Assembly (NCBI RefSeq): GCF_028890115.1
Contig: NZ_JARCJD010000016.1
Location: 1-64,000, forward strand
Length of the DNA stretch: 64,000 nt
DNA from: Phaeobacter sp. QD34_24
Lineage (GTDB): Bacteria > Pseudomonadota > Alphaproteobacteria > Rhodobacterales > Rhodobacteraceae
Direction of reading: 5' to 3'
Below are positions 16,550 to 26,114 of the stretch, one piece after another; within the stretch, counting starts at the first letter, position 1; each line of letters begins with the position of its first letter. Under the pieces are notes generated by a model. The model was not told the origin of the DNA. It made no database searches and saw only the letters and a list, made by a program, of their open reading frames with translations. The translations under genes were made by a program, and so were the position numbers.

Positions 16550-17365
16550 ATGGCGCACGCTAAAAACCACGACTATCATATTCTGCCACCGTCGATCTGG
16601 CCTTTGCTGGGATCTGTGGGCGGCTTTGCAATGCTGTTCGGCGCGGTGCTTTGGATGCATGACATCACGCCTTACCTGTTCTGGGGCGGTCTGGCCCTGG
16701 TGCTTTATGTCATGTTTGCCTGGTGGTCCGAAGTGGTCGCCGAAAGCCGTCAGGGCGATCACACCCCGGTGGTGCGCATCGGCCTGCGCTACGGTTTCAT
16801 CCTCTTCGTGATGTCCGAGGTGATGTTCTTCTTCGCCTGGTTCTGGTCGTTCTTCAAACACGCCATGTACCCGATGGAAGAATATGTCGGCACCTCCTAT
16901 GTGCAGCCCGACATCTACCCGGTTGACGCCTTCCACCTGCCGCTGATCAACACGCTGGTGCTGCTGCTCTCGGGCTGTGCCGTGACCTGGGCGCACCACG
17001 CGCTGGTCCACAACAACGACCGCAAGGCGCTGGTGCAGGGCCTGTCCATCGGTATCGTTCTCGGCATCTTCTTCACCTTCCTGCAGGGCTACGAATATGC
17101 GCACCTGCTGCACGAAGGCTGGGAATTCGGCGCCGATGAGTTCTACTCGAACTTCTTCATGGCCACCGGTTTCCACGGCTTCCACGTGATCATCGGCACC
17201 ATCTTCCTGACCGTCTGCCTGATCCGCGCGCTGAAGGGTGATTTCACCCCCGAGCAGCACGTCGGTTTCGAGGCCGCAGCCTGGTACTGGCACTTCGTGG
17301 ACGTTGTCTGGCTGTTCCTCTTCGTGGCGGTCTACGTCTGGGGCACCGCGGGCCTGGCCCACTAA
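16550..17365 (+). CDS. coxC: Cytochrome c oxidase subunit III
   Basis: 271-aa integral membrane subunit of the aa3 oxidase with seven expected helices. It does not bind metal but stabilises proton uptake and turnover. Family features include the N-terminal [20 protein letters not shown], the [15 protein letters not shown] helix with its conserved Glu, [13 protein letters not shown], the LQGYEYAHL segment and [15 protein letters not shown], ending in [13 protein letters not shown]. It is downstream of ctaG by 34 bases and followed by a hairpin terminator before surf1, so surf1 may depend on readthrough. Confidence 0.96.
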   Translation: MAHAKNHDYHILPPSIWPLLGSVGGFAMLFGAVLWMHDITPYLFWGGLALVLYVMFAWWSEVVAESRQGDHTPVVRIGLRYGFILFVMSEVMFFFAWFWSFFKHAMYPMEEYVGTSYVQPDIYPVDAFHLPLINTLVLLLSGCAVTWAHHALVHNNDRKALVQGLSIGIVLGIFFTFLQGYEYAHLLHEGWEFGADEFYSNFFMATGFHGFHVIIGTIFLTVCLIRALKGDFTPEQHVGFEAAAWYWHFVDVVWLFLFVAVYVWGTAGLAH

Positions 17366-17445
17366 CCACAGTCCCCGGCTTCCGGGAATTGTAACAGGTA
17401 CAGGTTTGTGGTTCCAAATTCCGCAGACAGATCGTAAGACACGCA

Positions 17446-17474
17446 GCGCGCGGGGGCTTCTCCCGCGCGCTTTT
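17446..17474 (+). terminator. Terminator or attenuator between coxC and surf1
   Basis: GCGCGCGGG and its exact complement CCCGCGCGC form a 9-bp stem followed by TTTT. The surf1 start is only 22 bases further, so it is probably a partial terminator within the operon. Confidence 0.75.
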
Positions 17475-17495
17475 CATTGGCGATGAGGACGCGCA

Positions 17496-18170
17496 ATGCG
17501 GCGGTTTATCTTTCTATCCCTGGTGGGCGGGCTGGGCCTTGCCGTGCTGCTGTCGCTGGGAACCTGGCAGCTGCAGCGCATGACCTGGAAGAAAGACCTC
17601 CTGCAGACCATCGACGCCCGTATCGCGGCGGCGCCGGTTCCCTTGCCGTCCGCCCCGCGTGAAGACCAGGACCGCTACCGGGCCGTCACTGTCCGTGGCG
17701 AGATCGAGGAGCGGGAACTGCATGTGTTCTGGGTGACCAAGGCTGCAACGACCGGCTACCGGATCATCTCTGCGCTGGTCACCGAGGACGGGCGGCGCGT
17801 TCTTCTGGATCGCGGCTTCGTTCCCGCCGCCGACAAGAATAATCCCCGTGCCGCTGGCGCCACTGCGATCACCGGTAACCTCCTGTGGCCCGACGAAGGC
17901 GATTGGACCACCCCCGCGCCTGAACTGGACGCCAATATCTTTTATGCCCGCGATGTCGCCCTGATGGCAAAGCAACTGTACACGGAACCGGTTCTGGTCG
18001 TCGCCCGCACGGCTACTCCAGAGGCGGCTGTGACGCCGCAGCCGGTCACGACGGCGGGCATTCCAAACAACCACTTGCAATATGCACTCACCTGGTTTTC
18101 GCTGGCCGCCATCTGGGCCGCGATGACCGCCTATTTCCTGAGGCGCAGCCGCGCCAAACCCGAAGGCTGA
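17496..18170 (+). CDS. SURF1 family oxidase assembly protein
   Basis: 224-aa inner-membrane protein that helps insert heme A into cytochrome oxidase subunit I. The family pattern is complete: an N-terminal helix (about 3-20) followed by GTWQLQRMTWK, a periplasmic domain with GYRIISALVTEDGRRVLLDR and GFVPA, and a C-terminal helix preceded by NNHLQYALTWFSLA. A GAGGA ribosome site precedes the ATG. thrC starts five bases after its stop. Confidence 0.93.
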   Translation: MRRFIFLSLVGGLGLAVLLSLGTWQLQRMTWKKDLLQTIDARIAAAPVPLPSAPREDQDRYRAVTVRGEIEERELHVFWVTKAATTGYRIISALVTEDGRRVLLDRGFVPAADKNNPRAAGATAITGNLLWPDEGDWTTPAPELDANIFYARDVALMAKQLYTEPVLVVARTATPEAAVTPQPVTTAGIPNNHLQYALTWFSLAAIWAAMTAYFLRRSRAKPEG

Positions 18171-18174
18171 AGCG

Positions 18175-19563
18175 ATGAAATACATCTCCACCCGGGGCCA
18201 AGCGCCCGAACTGACGTTCGAAGAGGCGATGCTGACCGGCCTCGCCCGTGATGGCGGTCTGTATGTGCCGGCCGAGATCCCGCAGATGAGCCCTGACGAG
18301 ATCGCCGCCCTGTCGGGTCTCTCTTACGAGGAAACCGCCTTTCGCGTGATGCGTCCCTTCCTGGGCGATTGCTTCACCGATGAAGAGTTCCGCGAGATCA
18401 TTGCCAAGGCATACGAGGGTTTCGGCCATGCCGCCCGCGCGCCGCTGAAACAGCTGGCCCCCAATCACTTCCTGTTGGAGCTGTTCCACGGGCCCACATT
18501 GGCGTTCAAGGATTTCGCCATGCAGCTGATCGGTCAGCTGTTCGAGGTGGCCCTGAAGCGGCGCGGCGAAAGCGTGACCATCGTGGGGGCGACCTCGGGC
18601 GATACCGGATCGGCGGCGATCGAGGCCTTCCGGGGCCTGGATGCGGTCAATGTCTTTATCCTTTATCCCCATGGCCGTGTCAGCGAGGTGCAGCGCCGTC
18701 AGATGACCACCCCTGCGGACAGCAATGTGCATGCGCTGGCGGTGGAAGGTGACTTTGACGATTGCCAGGCGCGCGTGAAGGACATGTTCAACGATTTCGG
18801 CTTCCGCGACGGGGTGAAACTGGCCGGTGTGAATTCGATCAACTTTGCCCGCGTGCTGGCGCAGGTGGTCTATTACTTCTCCTCCGCCGTGTCGCTCGGC
18901 GCGCCGCATCGCAAGATCAGCTACACCGTGCCCACCGGCAACTTTGGCGACATCTTCGCGGGCTATATCGCCAAGCAGATGGGCCTGCCGATCGACCAGC
19001 TGGTGGTGGCCACCAACCAGAACGACATCCTGCATCGCTGCCTGTCCGGCGAAGGCTACTACAAGGGCGACACCATCCCCTCGATCAGCCCGTCGATGGA
19101 CATTCAGGTCTCGTCGAACTTCGAGCGCGCCCTGTTCTATGCTTATGATCAGGATGGCGCAGCCGTGGGCCAGCTGATGGATGAGTTGAAAAACGGCGGC
19201 TTTGACGTCTCCCAGGGCGCGATGCAGGCGCTGCGGGAAACCTATGTGTCGGGCCGCGCCTCGGAAGAGGAAACCATGGCCACCATCAAATCCGAAGTCG
19301 CGGCCTCGGGCGAATTGCTCTGCCCCCATGGTGCGGTGGGTGTGAAGGTTGCAAACGAGCTGCGCGCCTCCGATATCCCCATGGTGACCCTGGCAACGGC
19401 ACATCCGGCGAAATTCCCCGCCGCCGTGGAAGAGGCCAGCGGCATCCACCCGCCGCTGCCGCCCCGCATGGCGGATCTCTATGAGCGGGACGAACGCGTC
19501 ACCCGCATCGACAACGATCTGGCCGCCCTTGAGGCGCATATCCGAAAGACCATCGCGCATTGA
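18175..19563 (+). CDS. thrC: Threonine synthase
   Basis: 462-aa PLP enzyme that converts O-phosphohomoserine to threonine. The PLP lysine is Lys112 in GPTLAFKDFAMQ. ATSGDTGSAAIEAFRGLD binds the PLP phosphate. N-terminal MKYISTRGQAPELTFEEAML and length match the longer (class 2, yeast/E. coli-like) threonine synthases. Its last codon and stop overlap the TTG start of the M16 peptidase gene, so the two are probably co-translated. The link surf1-thrC-M16 peptidase is a common rhodobacterial gene order. Confidence 0.96.
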   Translation: MKYISTRGQAPELTFEEAMLTGLARDGGLYVPAEIPQMSPDEIAALSGLSYEETAFRVMRPFLGDCFTDEEFREIIAKAYEGFGHAARAPLKQLAPNHFLLELFHGPTLAFKDFAMQLIGQLFEVALKRRGESVTIVGATSGDTGSAAIEAFRGLDAVNVFILYPHGRVSEVQRRQMTTPADSNVHALAVEGDFDDCQARVKDMFNDFGFRDGVKLAGVNSINFARVLAQVVYYFSSAVSLGAPHRKISYTVPTGNFGDIFAGYIAKQMGLPIDQLVVATNQNDILHRCLSGEGYYKGDTIPSISPSMDIQVSSNFERALFYAYDQDGAAVGQLMDELKNGGFDVSQGAMQALRETYVSGRASEEETMATIKSEVAASGELLCPHGAVGVKVANELRASDIPMVTLATAHPAKFPAAVEEASGIHPPLPPRMADLYERDERVTRIDNDLAALEAHIRKTIAH

Positions 19564-20822
19564 CAGTTCAGCAGCACACACTTCCCAACGGCTTCCGCAT
19601 CGTTTCGGAACATATGCCGGGGCTGGAATCCGCCTCTATCGGGATCTGGGTCACCGCCGGTGGGCGCCATGAGCGCCCCGAGCAGAACGGCATCGCCCAT
19701 TTCCTGGAGCATATGGCCTTCAAGGGCACCGAGCGCCGTACGGCGCTGCAGATCGCCGAGGCGGTCGAGGATGTGGGCGGTTACATCAACGCCTACACCA
19801 GCCGCGAGGTCACGGCCTATTACGCCCGGGTGCTGAAGGACGATGTGCCGCTGGCGCTGGATGTGATCGGCGATATCCTCTTGAACCCTGTGTTCGACCT
19901 GCATGAGATCGAGGTGGAGCGCAGCGTGATCCTGCAGGAGATCGGTCAGGCGCTGGATACGCCCGACGATGTGATCTTTGACTGGCTGCAGGAGGAAAGC
20001 TACCGCGATCAGGCGCTGGGGCGCACGATCCTGGGCCCGGCGGAGCGTATCCGGGCCTTCTCCCGCGATGACCTGCAAAGTTTTGTGGGGCAGCACTATG
20101 GTCCCGGCCAGATGATCCTCTCTGCGGCTGGCGCCGTGGATCACGATGCCCTGGTCCGTCTGGCTGAGGCGCAGTTCGGCCATATGGTAGCCCGTCCGCT
20201 GCTGCAGCCGGATCTGGCGCGGTTCACAGGCGGTGAAGCGCGGCGCGACAAGGATCTTGAGCAGGCGCATTTCGCACTCGCCTTTGAGAGCCCCGGCTAC
20301 AAGGATGACGAGATCTACACGGCGCAGATCTATGCCAGCGCCATGGGGGGCGGCATGTCCTCGCGCCTGTTTCAGGAGGTGCGCGAAAAACGCGGGCTGT
20401 GCTACACGATCTTTGCCCAGGCCGGCGCCTATGCGGATACCGGCTCCACGACGATCTATGCGGGCACCTCGGGCGACCAACTGGGCGAGCTGGCGCATAT
20501 CACCATCGACGAGATGAAGCGCGCCGCCGAGGACATGAGCGAGGCGGAAGTCGCCCGCGCCCGTGCGCAGATGAAGGCGGGCATGCTGATGGGGCTGGAA
20601 AGCCCCTCGAACCGGGCCGAGCGTCTGGCGCGGCTGGTACAGATCTGGGGCAAGGTGCCCTCCCTTGAAGATACCGTGGCCCGCATTGATGCGGTCACCG
20701 TTGCGGATGTCCGCCAGATGGCGGAACAGCTGGCCGTGCAGGCCCCTGCGGCGCTGGCGCTTTACGGGCCGGTCGCAGAGGCGCCGGGGCTGGGGGATCT
20801 GCAGGAGAGGCGTGCCGCCTGA
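19560..20822 (+). CDS. M16 family zinc peptidase (mitochondrial processing peptidase-like)
   Basis: 420-aa protease of the pitrilysin/MPP-beta family. The inverted zinc motif HFLEH is at His47-Glu50-His51, and the third ligand Glu is expected in the AYTSREVTAYYARVL region that follows. The second half resembles the inactive MPP domain (MGGGMSSRLFQEVREKRGLCY). The start is a TTG at 19560 overlapping the thrC stop; no ATG fits, and MTVQQHTLPNGFRIVSE is the family-typical N terminus. The downstream GNAT gene overlaps its stop (TGATG). Confidence 0.93.
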   Translation: MTVQQHTLPNGFRIVSEHMPGLESASIGIWVTAGGRHERPEQNGIAHFLEHMAFKGTERRTALQIAEAVEDVGGYINAYTSREVTAYYARVLKDDVPLALDVIGDILLNPVFDLHEIEVERSVILQEIGQALDTPDDVIFDWLQEESYRDQALGRTILGPAERIRAFSRDDLQSFVGQHYGPGQMILSAAGAVDHDALVRLAEAQFGHMVARPLLQPDLARFTGGEARRDKDLEQAHFALAFESPGYKDDEIYTAQIYASAMGGGMSSRLFQEVREKRGLCYTIFAQAGAYADTGSTTIYAGTSGDQLGELAHITIDEMKRAAEDMSEAEVARARAQMKAGMLMGLESPSNRAERLARLVQIWGKVPSLEDTVARIDAVTVADVRQMAEQLAVQAPAALALYGPVAEAPGLGDLQERRAA

Positions 20823-21415
20823 TGCTGCTGCTTTCCCGTCGCAAGGTCCGGCTCGAAACCGAACGGCTCACGCTCAGGCCGCCGGTGCATGGCGATTTCC
20901 AGACCTGGGCGGCGCTGCGCCTGCAGAGCAAGGAATACCTGACCCCCTGGGAACCGGTCTGGGCGCCGGATCATCTCAGTCGCAAGGCCTTCACCAACCG
21001 GGTCTATTGGGCGCAGCGGGCGGTGTCCTCCGGAACGGCGCTGCCGCTGTTTCTGATCCGTCGTGAGGATCAGGAATTGGTCGGGGCGATCACGCTGGAC
21101 AATATCCGCCGCGGCCCGGCCCAGGCGGGGACGCTTGGCTACTGGACGGGGCAGTCCTTTGCGCGCCAGGGCTACATGGCAGAGGCGATCGGGGCCGTCG
21201 TGCATTATGCCTTTGGCAAGCTCGAACTCAGCCGGATCGAGGCCGCCTGCCTGCCGGAAAATGTCGCCTCGCGTGGGCTGCTGGAACGGTCCGGCTTCAA
21301 ATACGAAGGCGTTGCGCAATCATACCTTCAGATCAACGGGCGCTGGCGGACGCATGTGCTCTATGCCAGCCTGCGCCATGATCGCCGTGGCAAGACCCAG
21401 GTCGGCCAGGCCTGA
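20822..21415 (+). CDS. GNAT acetyltransferase, RimJ/RimL type
   Basis: 197-aa N-acetyltransferase, probably modifying a protein N terminus such as a ribosomal protein. The RimJ-type pattern is clear: TERLTLRPPVHGDF at the start, then LVGAITLDNIRRGPAQAGTL, the acetyl-CoA-binding GYWTGQSFARQGYMAEAI, and SRGLLERSGFKYEGV near the end. ATG overlaps the stop of the M16 peptidase. Followed within 30 bases by a dispersed intergenic repeat. Confidence 0.9.
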   Translation: MLLLSRRKVRLETERLTLRPPVHGDFQTWAALRLQSKEYLTPWEPVWAPDHLSRKAFTNRVYWAQRAVSSGTALPLFLIRREDQELVGAITLDNIRRGPAQAGTLGYWTGQSFARQGYMAEAIGAVVHYAFGKLELSRIEAACLPENVASRGLLERSGFKYEGVAQSYLQINGRWRTHVLYASLRHDRRGKTQVGQA

Positions 21416-21444
21416 CGGCAGCCTTATCTCGCTCCGCTGGCGTG

Positions 21445-21582
21445 GCGCTCCCGCCCCCGCAGGTGCCCCGGCTGCGCCGGAAACCCCTTGGCGGCCTTGG
21501 GCATGGCACCGTGCAGGGCACGGTGCAGCGCCGCGCAGATGCGCGGCGCCGGGCCCAACCGGGGAGAGGCATTCCATGAATG
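21445..21582. repeat. Dispersed GC-rich intergenic repeat, copy B
   Basis: Starts with GCGCTCCCGC, has an internal hairpin (GGCACCGTGC, AGG, GCACGGTGC) and ends with GGCGCCGGGCCCAAC plus GGGGAGAGGCATTCCATGAATGT. The end block is identical to copy A over 15 bases and very similar beyond. It lies 30 bases after the acetyltransferase gene. The flanking bases up to 21684 show nothing else. Confidence 0.65.
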
Positions 21583-21684
21583 TCGCGACCTGGGCGGGAG
21601 GGTTTTGCCTCCTGTTCGGGATCTATTGCGCTGAATTTATGATAGACCGGCTGACAGAAGGGTTTCTTGCGCTACTGTTGTGTC

Positions 21685-22536
21685 ATGCGCCGACTGTCTG
21701 TTCACCTCCTTGCGATGTCCTTTGCCCTGCTCTTTACGATGCCTGCGGCGTCTCAAGAGCATCGCGCCAGCCATTGCATCGCCCTGGCGGAGGCGGCGCC
21801 GGGCATCCGCTACCTCCACAAGGCCAGTTGGCGGGCGCCGGTGCCGGAGTATTCGGTGCGTATCCGATATCTCGCCCATGCCAGCTTCCTGATCCAGACC
21901 GAAGGCGGGTTGAGCGCGGTGACCGATTTCACCGGCTTCACCGGATCGGCCGATTTCATGCCCGATGTGGTCACCATGAACCATGCCCAGGAAACCCATT
22001 GGACCGCCCATCCCGACCCCGCGATCCCGCATGTCCTGAAGGGCTGGGGAGAGTTCGGAGAGGGGATCGATCATCACCTCGACCTGGGCGAGATGCTGGT
22101 GCGCAACGTTCCGACGGATATCCGCTCCCCTTACAGTGACGGGGTAGAGGTGGCCGGGAACTCGATCTTCGTCTTTGAGGTCGCGGGCCTGTGCATCGGC
22201 CACCTTGGCCATCTGCACCACATGCCGACGCCCGAGCAATTCGCCGCGCTGGGGCGTCTTGACGTGGTGATGGCGGCCGTGGATGGCGGCATGACCCTTG
22301 CGCTGCCCGAAATGGTGGAGGTCCTGCGCCGCCTGCGGTCCTCGGTCATCCTGCCGATGCATTGGTTCACCGACTTTTCGCTGGAGCGTTTCCTGATCCA
22401 GATCGGCAATCAGGCCGGGGGAGAGTTCGACGTGGTGCAGGAGGGCGCGGCGGATATCACTGTCTCGTTGCGCAGCCTGCCGGACCGCCCGACAATCCAC
22501 GTGCTGCGCCCCGCTTACCTCCGCAAGGAGGAATAG
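21685..22536 (+). CDS. Exported MBL-fold hydrolase-like protein
   Basis: 283 aa with a signal peptide (residues 1-24, LLAMSFALLFTMPAASQ). The metallo-beta-lactamase fold of the UlaG-like group is suggested by IRYLAHASFLIQTEGG, then GHLGHLHHMPTPEQFAALG, MAAVDGGMTLAL and VILPMHWF near the end. The first metal motif is degenerate: residues 100-105 read HAQETH rather than HxHxDH, so metal binding may be altered. I chose the ATG at 21685 over a TTG at 21667. It sits between a repeat and a GlcD-like flavoprotein gene. The substrate is unknown. Confidence 0.8.
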   Translation: MRRLSVHLLAMSFALLFTMPAASQEHRASHCIALAEAAPGIRYLHKASWRAPVPEYSVRIRYLAHASFLIQTEGGLSAVTDFTGFTGSADFMPDVVTMNHAQETHWTAHPDPAIPHVLKGWGEFGEGIDHHLDLGEMLVRNVPTDIRSPYSDGVEVAGNSIFVFEVAGLCIGHLGHLHHMPTPEQFAALGRLDVVMAAVDGGMTLALPEMVEVLRRLRSSVILPMHWFTDFSLERFLIQIGNQAGGEFDVVQEGAADITVSLRSLPDRPTIHVLRPAYLRKEE

Positions 22537-22577
22537 CCCCTCTTGCCTTGGGCGCCGGGATTGGACATGCAGGAGGT

Positions 22578-24005
22578 ATGACACTGAATGCCGCCACTCC
22601 CGACTTCGCCGCTCGTCTTGCAACCCTTGTGCCGGACGGCGTGCTGTGCGCGGCCGAGCCACGCTACCTGGAAGAGCCGCGCGGGCGGTATCAGGGGCAG
22701 GCCGGGCTGCTGGCACTGCCCCGCAATAGCGAAGAGGTCGCCACCCTGATCCGCGCCGCCAATGCGGCACGGGTGCCCGTGGTGCCCTATGGCGGTGGCA
22801 CGGGGCTGGTCGGGGGGCAGGTCATGGCCGAGGGCCCGGCGCCGCTGCTCTTGTCGCTGGAGAAGATGACGGCGATCCGCGCGGTCTATCCGGAGGAAAA
22901 CGTCCTGATCGCCGAGGCCGGTGCGATCCTGGCGGATGTTCAGGCGGCGGCGGCAGAGGCCGGGCGCCTGTTCCCGCTGTCGCTGGCGGCTGAGGGCTCG
23001 GCCCGGATCGGCGGCAACCTTGCCACCAATGCGGGCGGGGTCAATGTGCTGCGCTATGGCAATGCCCGCGATCTGTGCCTTGGCCTTGAGGCGGTTCTTC
23101 CCAGTGGCGAGATCTGGCATGGGCTGTCCCGCCTGCGAAAAGACAATACCGGCTATGATCTGCGTAACCTGTTGATCGGCTCCGAAGGGACGCTGGGGGT
23201 GATCACCGCGGCCTCCCTTAAACTGTCGCCAATCCCGGCCGGGCGTGGCACGGCTCTTTTCGTGGTGCCGTCCCCGCAGGCGGCGATTTCGCTATTGTCC
23301 CTGGCGCGCGATGCCGTGGGAGAGGGGATCAGCGCCTTTGAGCTGATGCATCGCCAGGGATTGGAGTTCCTGGCCGAGACCCTGCCACAGGTGCGCCAGC
23401 CCTTTGCAACAGCCCCTGAATGGTGCGTGCTGATCGAACTGGGCCTTGCGCGCGGGCTCAATTCCGAGGTGGCCCTGGCCGACCTGTTCGAGGCGGCAGT
23501 GGAGGCGGATCTGACCTTGGATGGGGTGATTGCCCAATCCGAGGCGCAGCGCGATGCGCTATGGGCCGTGCGCGAAATGATCCCCGAGGCAAACCGGCTG
23601 ATCGGCGCGATCTCCAGCCATGATATCTCGGTGCCGATCTCGGCCATTCCCGATTTCATCCGGCGCGGCGGCGGGGCCATTGCGCAGCTGGGGGACGGGG
23701 ACATGCGGATCAACTGCTTTGGGCATCTGGGCGATGGCAACCTGCATTACAATGTCTTCCCGGCGGCTGGAAAGGCGCGCAAGGATTATGAACCGCTGTA
23801 CGACAAGGTGAAACGCAGGGTGCATGATCTGGTGCATGACTTCGGGGGCTCGGTCAGCGCCGAGCATGGGATCGGCCGGTTGAAGGTCAGCGATCTGGAA
23901 CGCTATGGCGATCCGGTGAAATTGGAAATGATGCGGACGATCAAACAGGCTTTGGACCCGCATGGGATCATGAACCCCGGTGCGGTGCTGCGGCAGGGGG
24001 GGTAG
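22578..24005 (+). CDS. FAD-linked oxidase (GlcD / D-2-hydroxyacid dehydrogenase type)
   Basis: 475-aa flavoprotein that oxidises a D-2-hydroxy acid (D-lactate, glycolate or D-2-hydroxyglutarate). The PCMH-type FAD domain shows VPVVPYGGGTGLVGG, RIGGNLATNAGG, NTGYDLRNLLIGSEGTLG; the C-terminal domain ends in the histidine-rich NCFGHLGDGNLHYN and SVSAEHGIG, typical of the group. AGGAGG precedes the ATG at 22578, fixing the start. It is a single-subunit version, with no GlcE/GlcF nearby, so D-lactate or 2-hydroxyglutarate is likelier than glycolate. Confidence 0.9.
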   Translation: MTLNAATPDFAARLATLVPDGVLCAAEPRYLEEPRGRYQGQAGLLALPRNSEEVATLIRAANAARVPVVPYGGGTGLVGGQVMAEGPAPLLLSLEKMTAIRAVYPEENVLIAEAGAILADVQAAAAEAGRLFPLSLAAEGSARIGGNLATNAGGVNVLRYGNARDLCLGLEAVLPSGEIWHGLSRLRKDNTGYDLRNLLIGSEGTLGVITAASLKLSPIPAGRGTALFVVPSPQAAISLLSLARDAVGEGISAFELMHRQGLEFLAETLPQVRQPFATAPEWCVLIELGLARGLNSEVALADLFEAAVEADLTLDGVIAQSEAQRDALWAVREMIPEANRLIGAISSHDISVPISAIPDFIRRGGGAIAQLGDGDMRINCFGHLGDGNLHYNVFPAAGKARKDYEPLYDKVKRRVHDLVHDFGGSVSAEHGIGRLKVSDLERYGDPVKLEMMRTIKQALDPHGIMNPGAVLRQGG

Positions 24006-24090
24006 CGCTCCCGCGCCCGCGGGATCTGGCTGGGCCAGACCCCGGGCGGCCTTGGGCCCGGCAGCGGGCGGTGCCCGCTGTGTGCGGGTT
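24005..24090. repeat. Dispersed GC-rich intergenic repeat, copy C
   Basis: Begins within the last base of the preceding stop codon with GCGCTCCCGCGCCC, 14 bases identical to the start of copy A, and contains CCTTGGGCCCGG and a hairpin (AGCGGGC, GGT, GCCCGCT). It lacks the ATTCC end block, so it is a shorter variant. Confidence 0.55.
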
Positions 24091-24109
24091 GCCATGGCGG
24101 TGCGAGGCG

Positions 24110-25336
24110 TCAGGCCGCGGTAGGTGTTGCGGAGGGTCGCTCTGTACGGCTGCGCATCAAAAGCCAACCGATGATCAGGATATTCAGCCCGTTCCAGGCG
24201 ATACCGTTGACAAAGGCCATCTGGTAGCTGCCGGTGACGTCATAGATCCAGCCGGACATCCATCCCCCCAGCGCCATGCCGAGGATGGTCATCATCATCA
24301 CGAAACCGACCCGGGCGCCTGCCTCTTTCGGGGGCATGTATTCCCGTACGATCAGGGCATAGCTGGGCACGATGCCGCCCTGGGCGAGCCCAAAAAGCGC
24401 GCTCACCAGGTAGAGCGGTACCATCCCGTCAAACGGTAGGTAGAAGAACAGGGCGATACATTGCAGCACCGATCCGATCAGCAGGATGGCAACGCCGCCC
24501 AGACGATCGGCCGCAAGCCCCGAGATGATCCGGCTGACCACGCCGCCCAGGAGCATCAGCGACAGCATTTCGGCCCCCACGGCCGGGCCATATCCCAGCC
24601 CCACGCAATAGGCGACAATATGCACCTGTGGCATCGACATCGCCACGCAGCAGCCGATCCCGGCAAGCCCCAGAAGCCATTGCAGGCTGCGCGCCGACAG
24701 GCCCGCGCTGCGCGCCTTGAGCGCCGAGGCCGCATCAGAGGCGGCATAGGCCTCTGCCGGGACCCGGCGCCGCAGCAGCAGCGCAAGCGGGATCACCACG
24801 GTAACGGTAATCGCAGCGAGGGCAAGATAGACCATGCGCCAGCCGCTGGTCTCCAGCAGGCCTGCCAGCAGCGTCGGCCAGAGCGCACCGGAGAGGTAAT
24901 TGCCGCTGGCCACCAGCGCCACGGCAATGCCGCGCCGCCGCAGGAACCAGTGGGAGATATCAGCGATCAGCGGCCCAAAGCCGACGGCGGTTCCAAGACC
25001 CAGCAAAAGATGCGTCAGGGACAGGAGCGCCATGCTGGGCGCAAGGGTCGACAGCACATAGCCGGATGCCGTGGCGCAGACCGCTCCGATCAGGGAGAGG
25101 GTGATGCCAAAGCGATCCACCAGCCGTCCGATCGCCAGGTTGCCAAGGGCAAAGCCCACCATGGTCAGCGTGTAGGGCATCGAGGAGGCGGCGCGCCCGG
25201 CGCCAAATTCCGCCTCGACCGCGGGCATGATCACGATGATGGCCCACATGCCCACATTGGCCACGGTTGCAATGGCCAGGGTCACCAGCAGGCGAAGCCA
25301 GGAATAGCGGCTGTCGAGGATATCGGAAGTCGTCAT
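24110..25336 (-). CDS. MFS transporter
   Basis: 408-aa major facilitator with about twelve membrane helices. The loop 2-3 motif appears as GNLAIGRLVDRFGITLSLIG, and a second copy after the mid loop as SRIISGLAADRLGGVAILLI. It resembles the monocarboxylate/oxalate-formate-type exchangers (NMPYTLTMVGFALG, YGPAVGAEMLSLMLLGG). The substrate is not evident. It is convergent with the GlcD-type oxidase, a possible lactate or hydroxyacid user, so an organic acid is a reasonable guess. Confidence 0.88.
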   Translation of the reverse strand: MTTSDILDSRYSWLRLLVTLAIATVANVGMWAIIVIMPAVEAEFGAGRAASSMPYTLTMVGFALGNLAIGRLVDRFGITLSLIGAVCATASGYVLSTLAPSMALLSLTHLLLGLGTAVGFGPLIADISHWFLRRRGIAVALVASGNYLSGALWPTLLAGLLETSGWRMVYLALAAITVTVVIPLALLLRRRVPAEAYAASDAASALKARSAGLSARSLQWLLGLAGIGCCVAMSMPQVHIVAYCVGLGYGPAVGAEMLSLMLLGGVVSRIISGLAADRLGGVAILLIGSVLQCIALFFYLPFDGMVPLYLVSALFGLAQGGIVPSYALIVREYMPPKEAGARVGFVMMMTILGMALGGWMSGWIYDVTGSYQMAFVNGIAWNGLNILIIGWLLMRSRTERPSATPTAA

Positions 25337-25423
25337 GTCGGCACGCTAGGGCGCGGACCGAGGGGCTGCAACAGAATTCGCCGGCCCCTGTCCGGGGCAG
25401 GAGCCGACTAATCTGCGCGGGCG

Positions 25424-25903
25424 TTACTTGGGCAGGATCACCTTGTCGATCACATGGATCACGCCGTTGCCTGCTTCGATATCGGCGGTGACCACGCTGG
25501 CGTCATTGACCATCACGCCCTTGTCCAGGTCGATCATGATAGCGCCGCCCTGAACGGTGGCCGCGCTCATGTCATCGGAAAGGTCGGTGGACATCACCTT
25601 GCCCGGTACCACGTGGTAAGTGAGGATCGAGATCAGCTGGTCCTTGTTCTCGGGCTTCAGCAGCTCTTCCACTGTGCCTTCGGGCAGGGCGGCAAAGGCG
25701 GCATCGGTGGGGGCGAAGACGGTGAAGGGGCCCTCGCCCTTCAGGGTGTCAACCAGACCCGCGGCCTGAACCGCGGCAACCAGGGTGTTGAAACCGCCGA
25801 CGCCGACGGCGGTATCGACGATATCCTTGGCCTGGCCGCTGGCAAATGCCGCTCCGGTCATGAACAGGGTTGCGGCGGCTGTCGTCATCATCTTGCGGAA
25901 CAT
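25424..25903 (-). CDS. Exported fasciclin (FAS1) domain protein
   Basis: 159 aa. The signal peptide is residues 1-21 ([17 protein letters not shown]). One complete FAS1 domain follows, with the H1 box [15 protein letters not shown] and the H2 box [14 protein letters not shown] at the C terminus; the YHVVPGKV motif lies between. FAS1 domains mediate adhesion to surfaces or matrix. Single-domain secreted forms are common in marine alphaproteobacteria. It has its own ribosome site (GAGGAAA) and is probably monocistronic. Confidence 0.92.
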   Translation of the reverse strand: MFRKMMTTAAATLFMTGAAFASGQAKDIVDTAVGVGGFNTLVAAVQAAGLVDTLKGEGPFTVFAPTDAAFAALPEGTVEELLKPENKDQLISILTYHVVPGKVMSTDLSDDMSAATVQGGAIMIDLDKGVMVNDASVVTADIEAGNGVIHVIDKVILPK

Positions 25904-26013
25904 CTGGGTTTCCTCTCTGTTTCGATTGCAAGACGCCCGTCACAGGCATCACGGTCACTACGGCAAAGACGGAAACCCGGATGTGGCGAAATTCAGCCGC
26001 CGGGGCTTTGACA

Positions 26014-26047
26014 AAAAGGCCGCCGGAACTAAGCCCGGCGACCTTTT
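26014..26047. terminator. Terminator after apt
   Basis: AAAAGGCCGCCGG pairs with CCGGCGACCTTTT (one mismatch) around an 8-base loop, with T-runs on both strands. It ends apt transcription before the fasciclin gene. Confidence 0.8.
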
Positions 26048-26114
26048 GATTTCCAGTAAAGTCAATGTGATCGCTGCGTGAGGATCCTGTTATCGAAGCG
26101 GCTGATCCGCGGCG

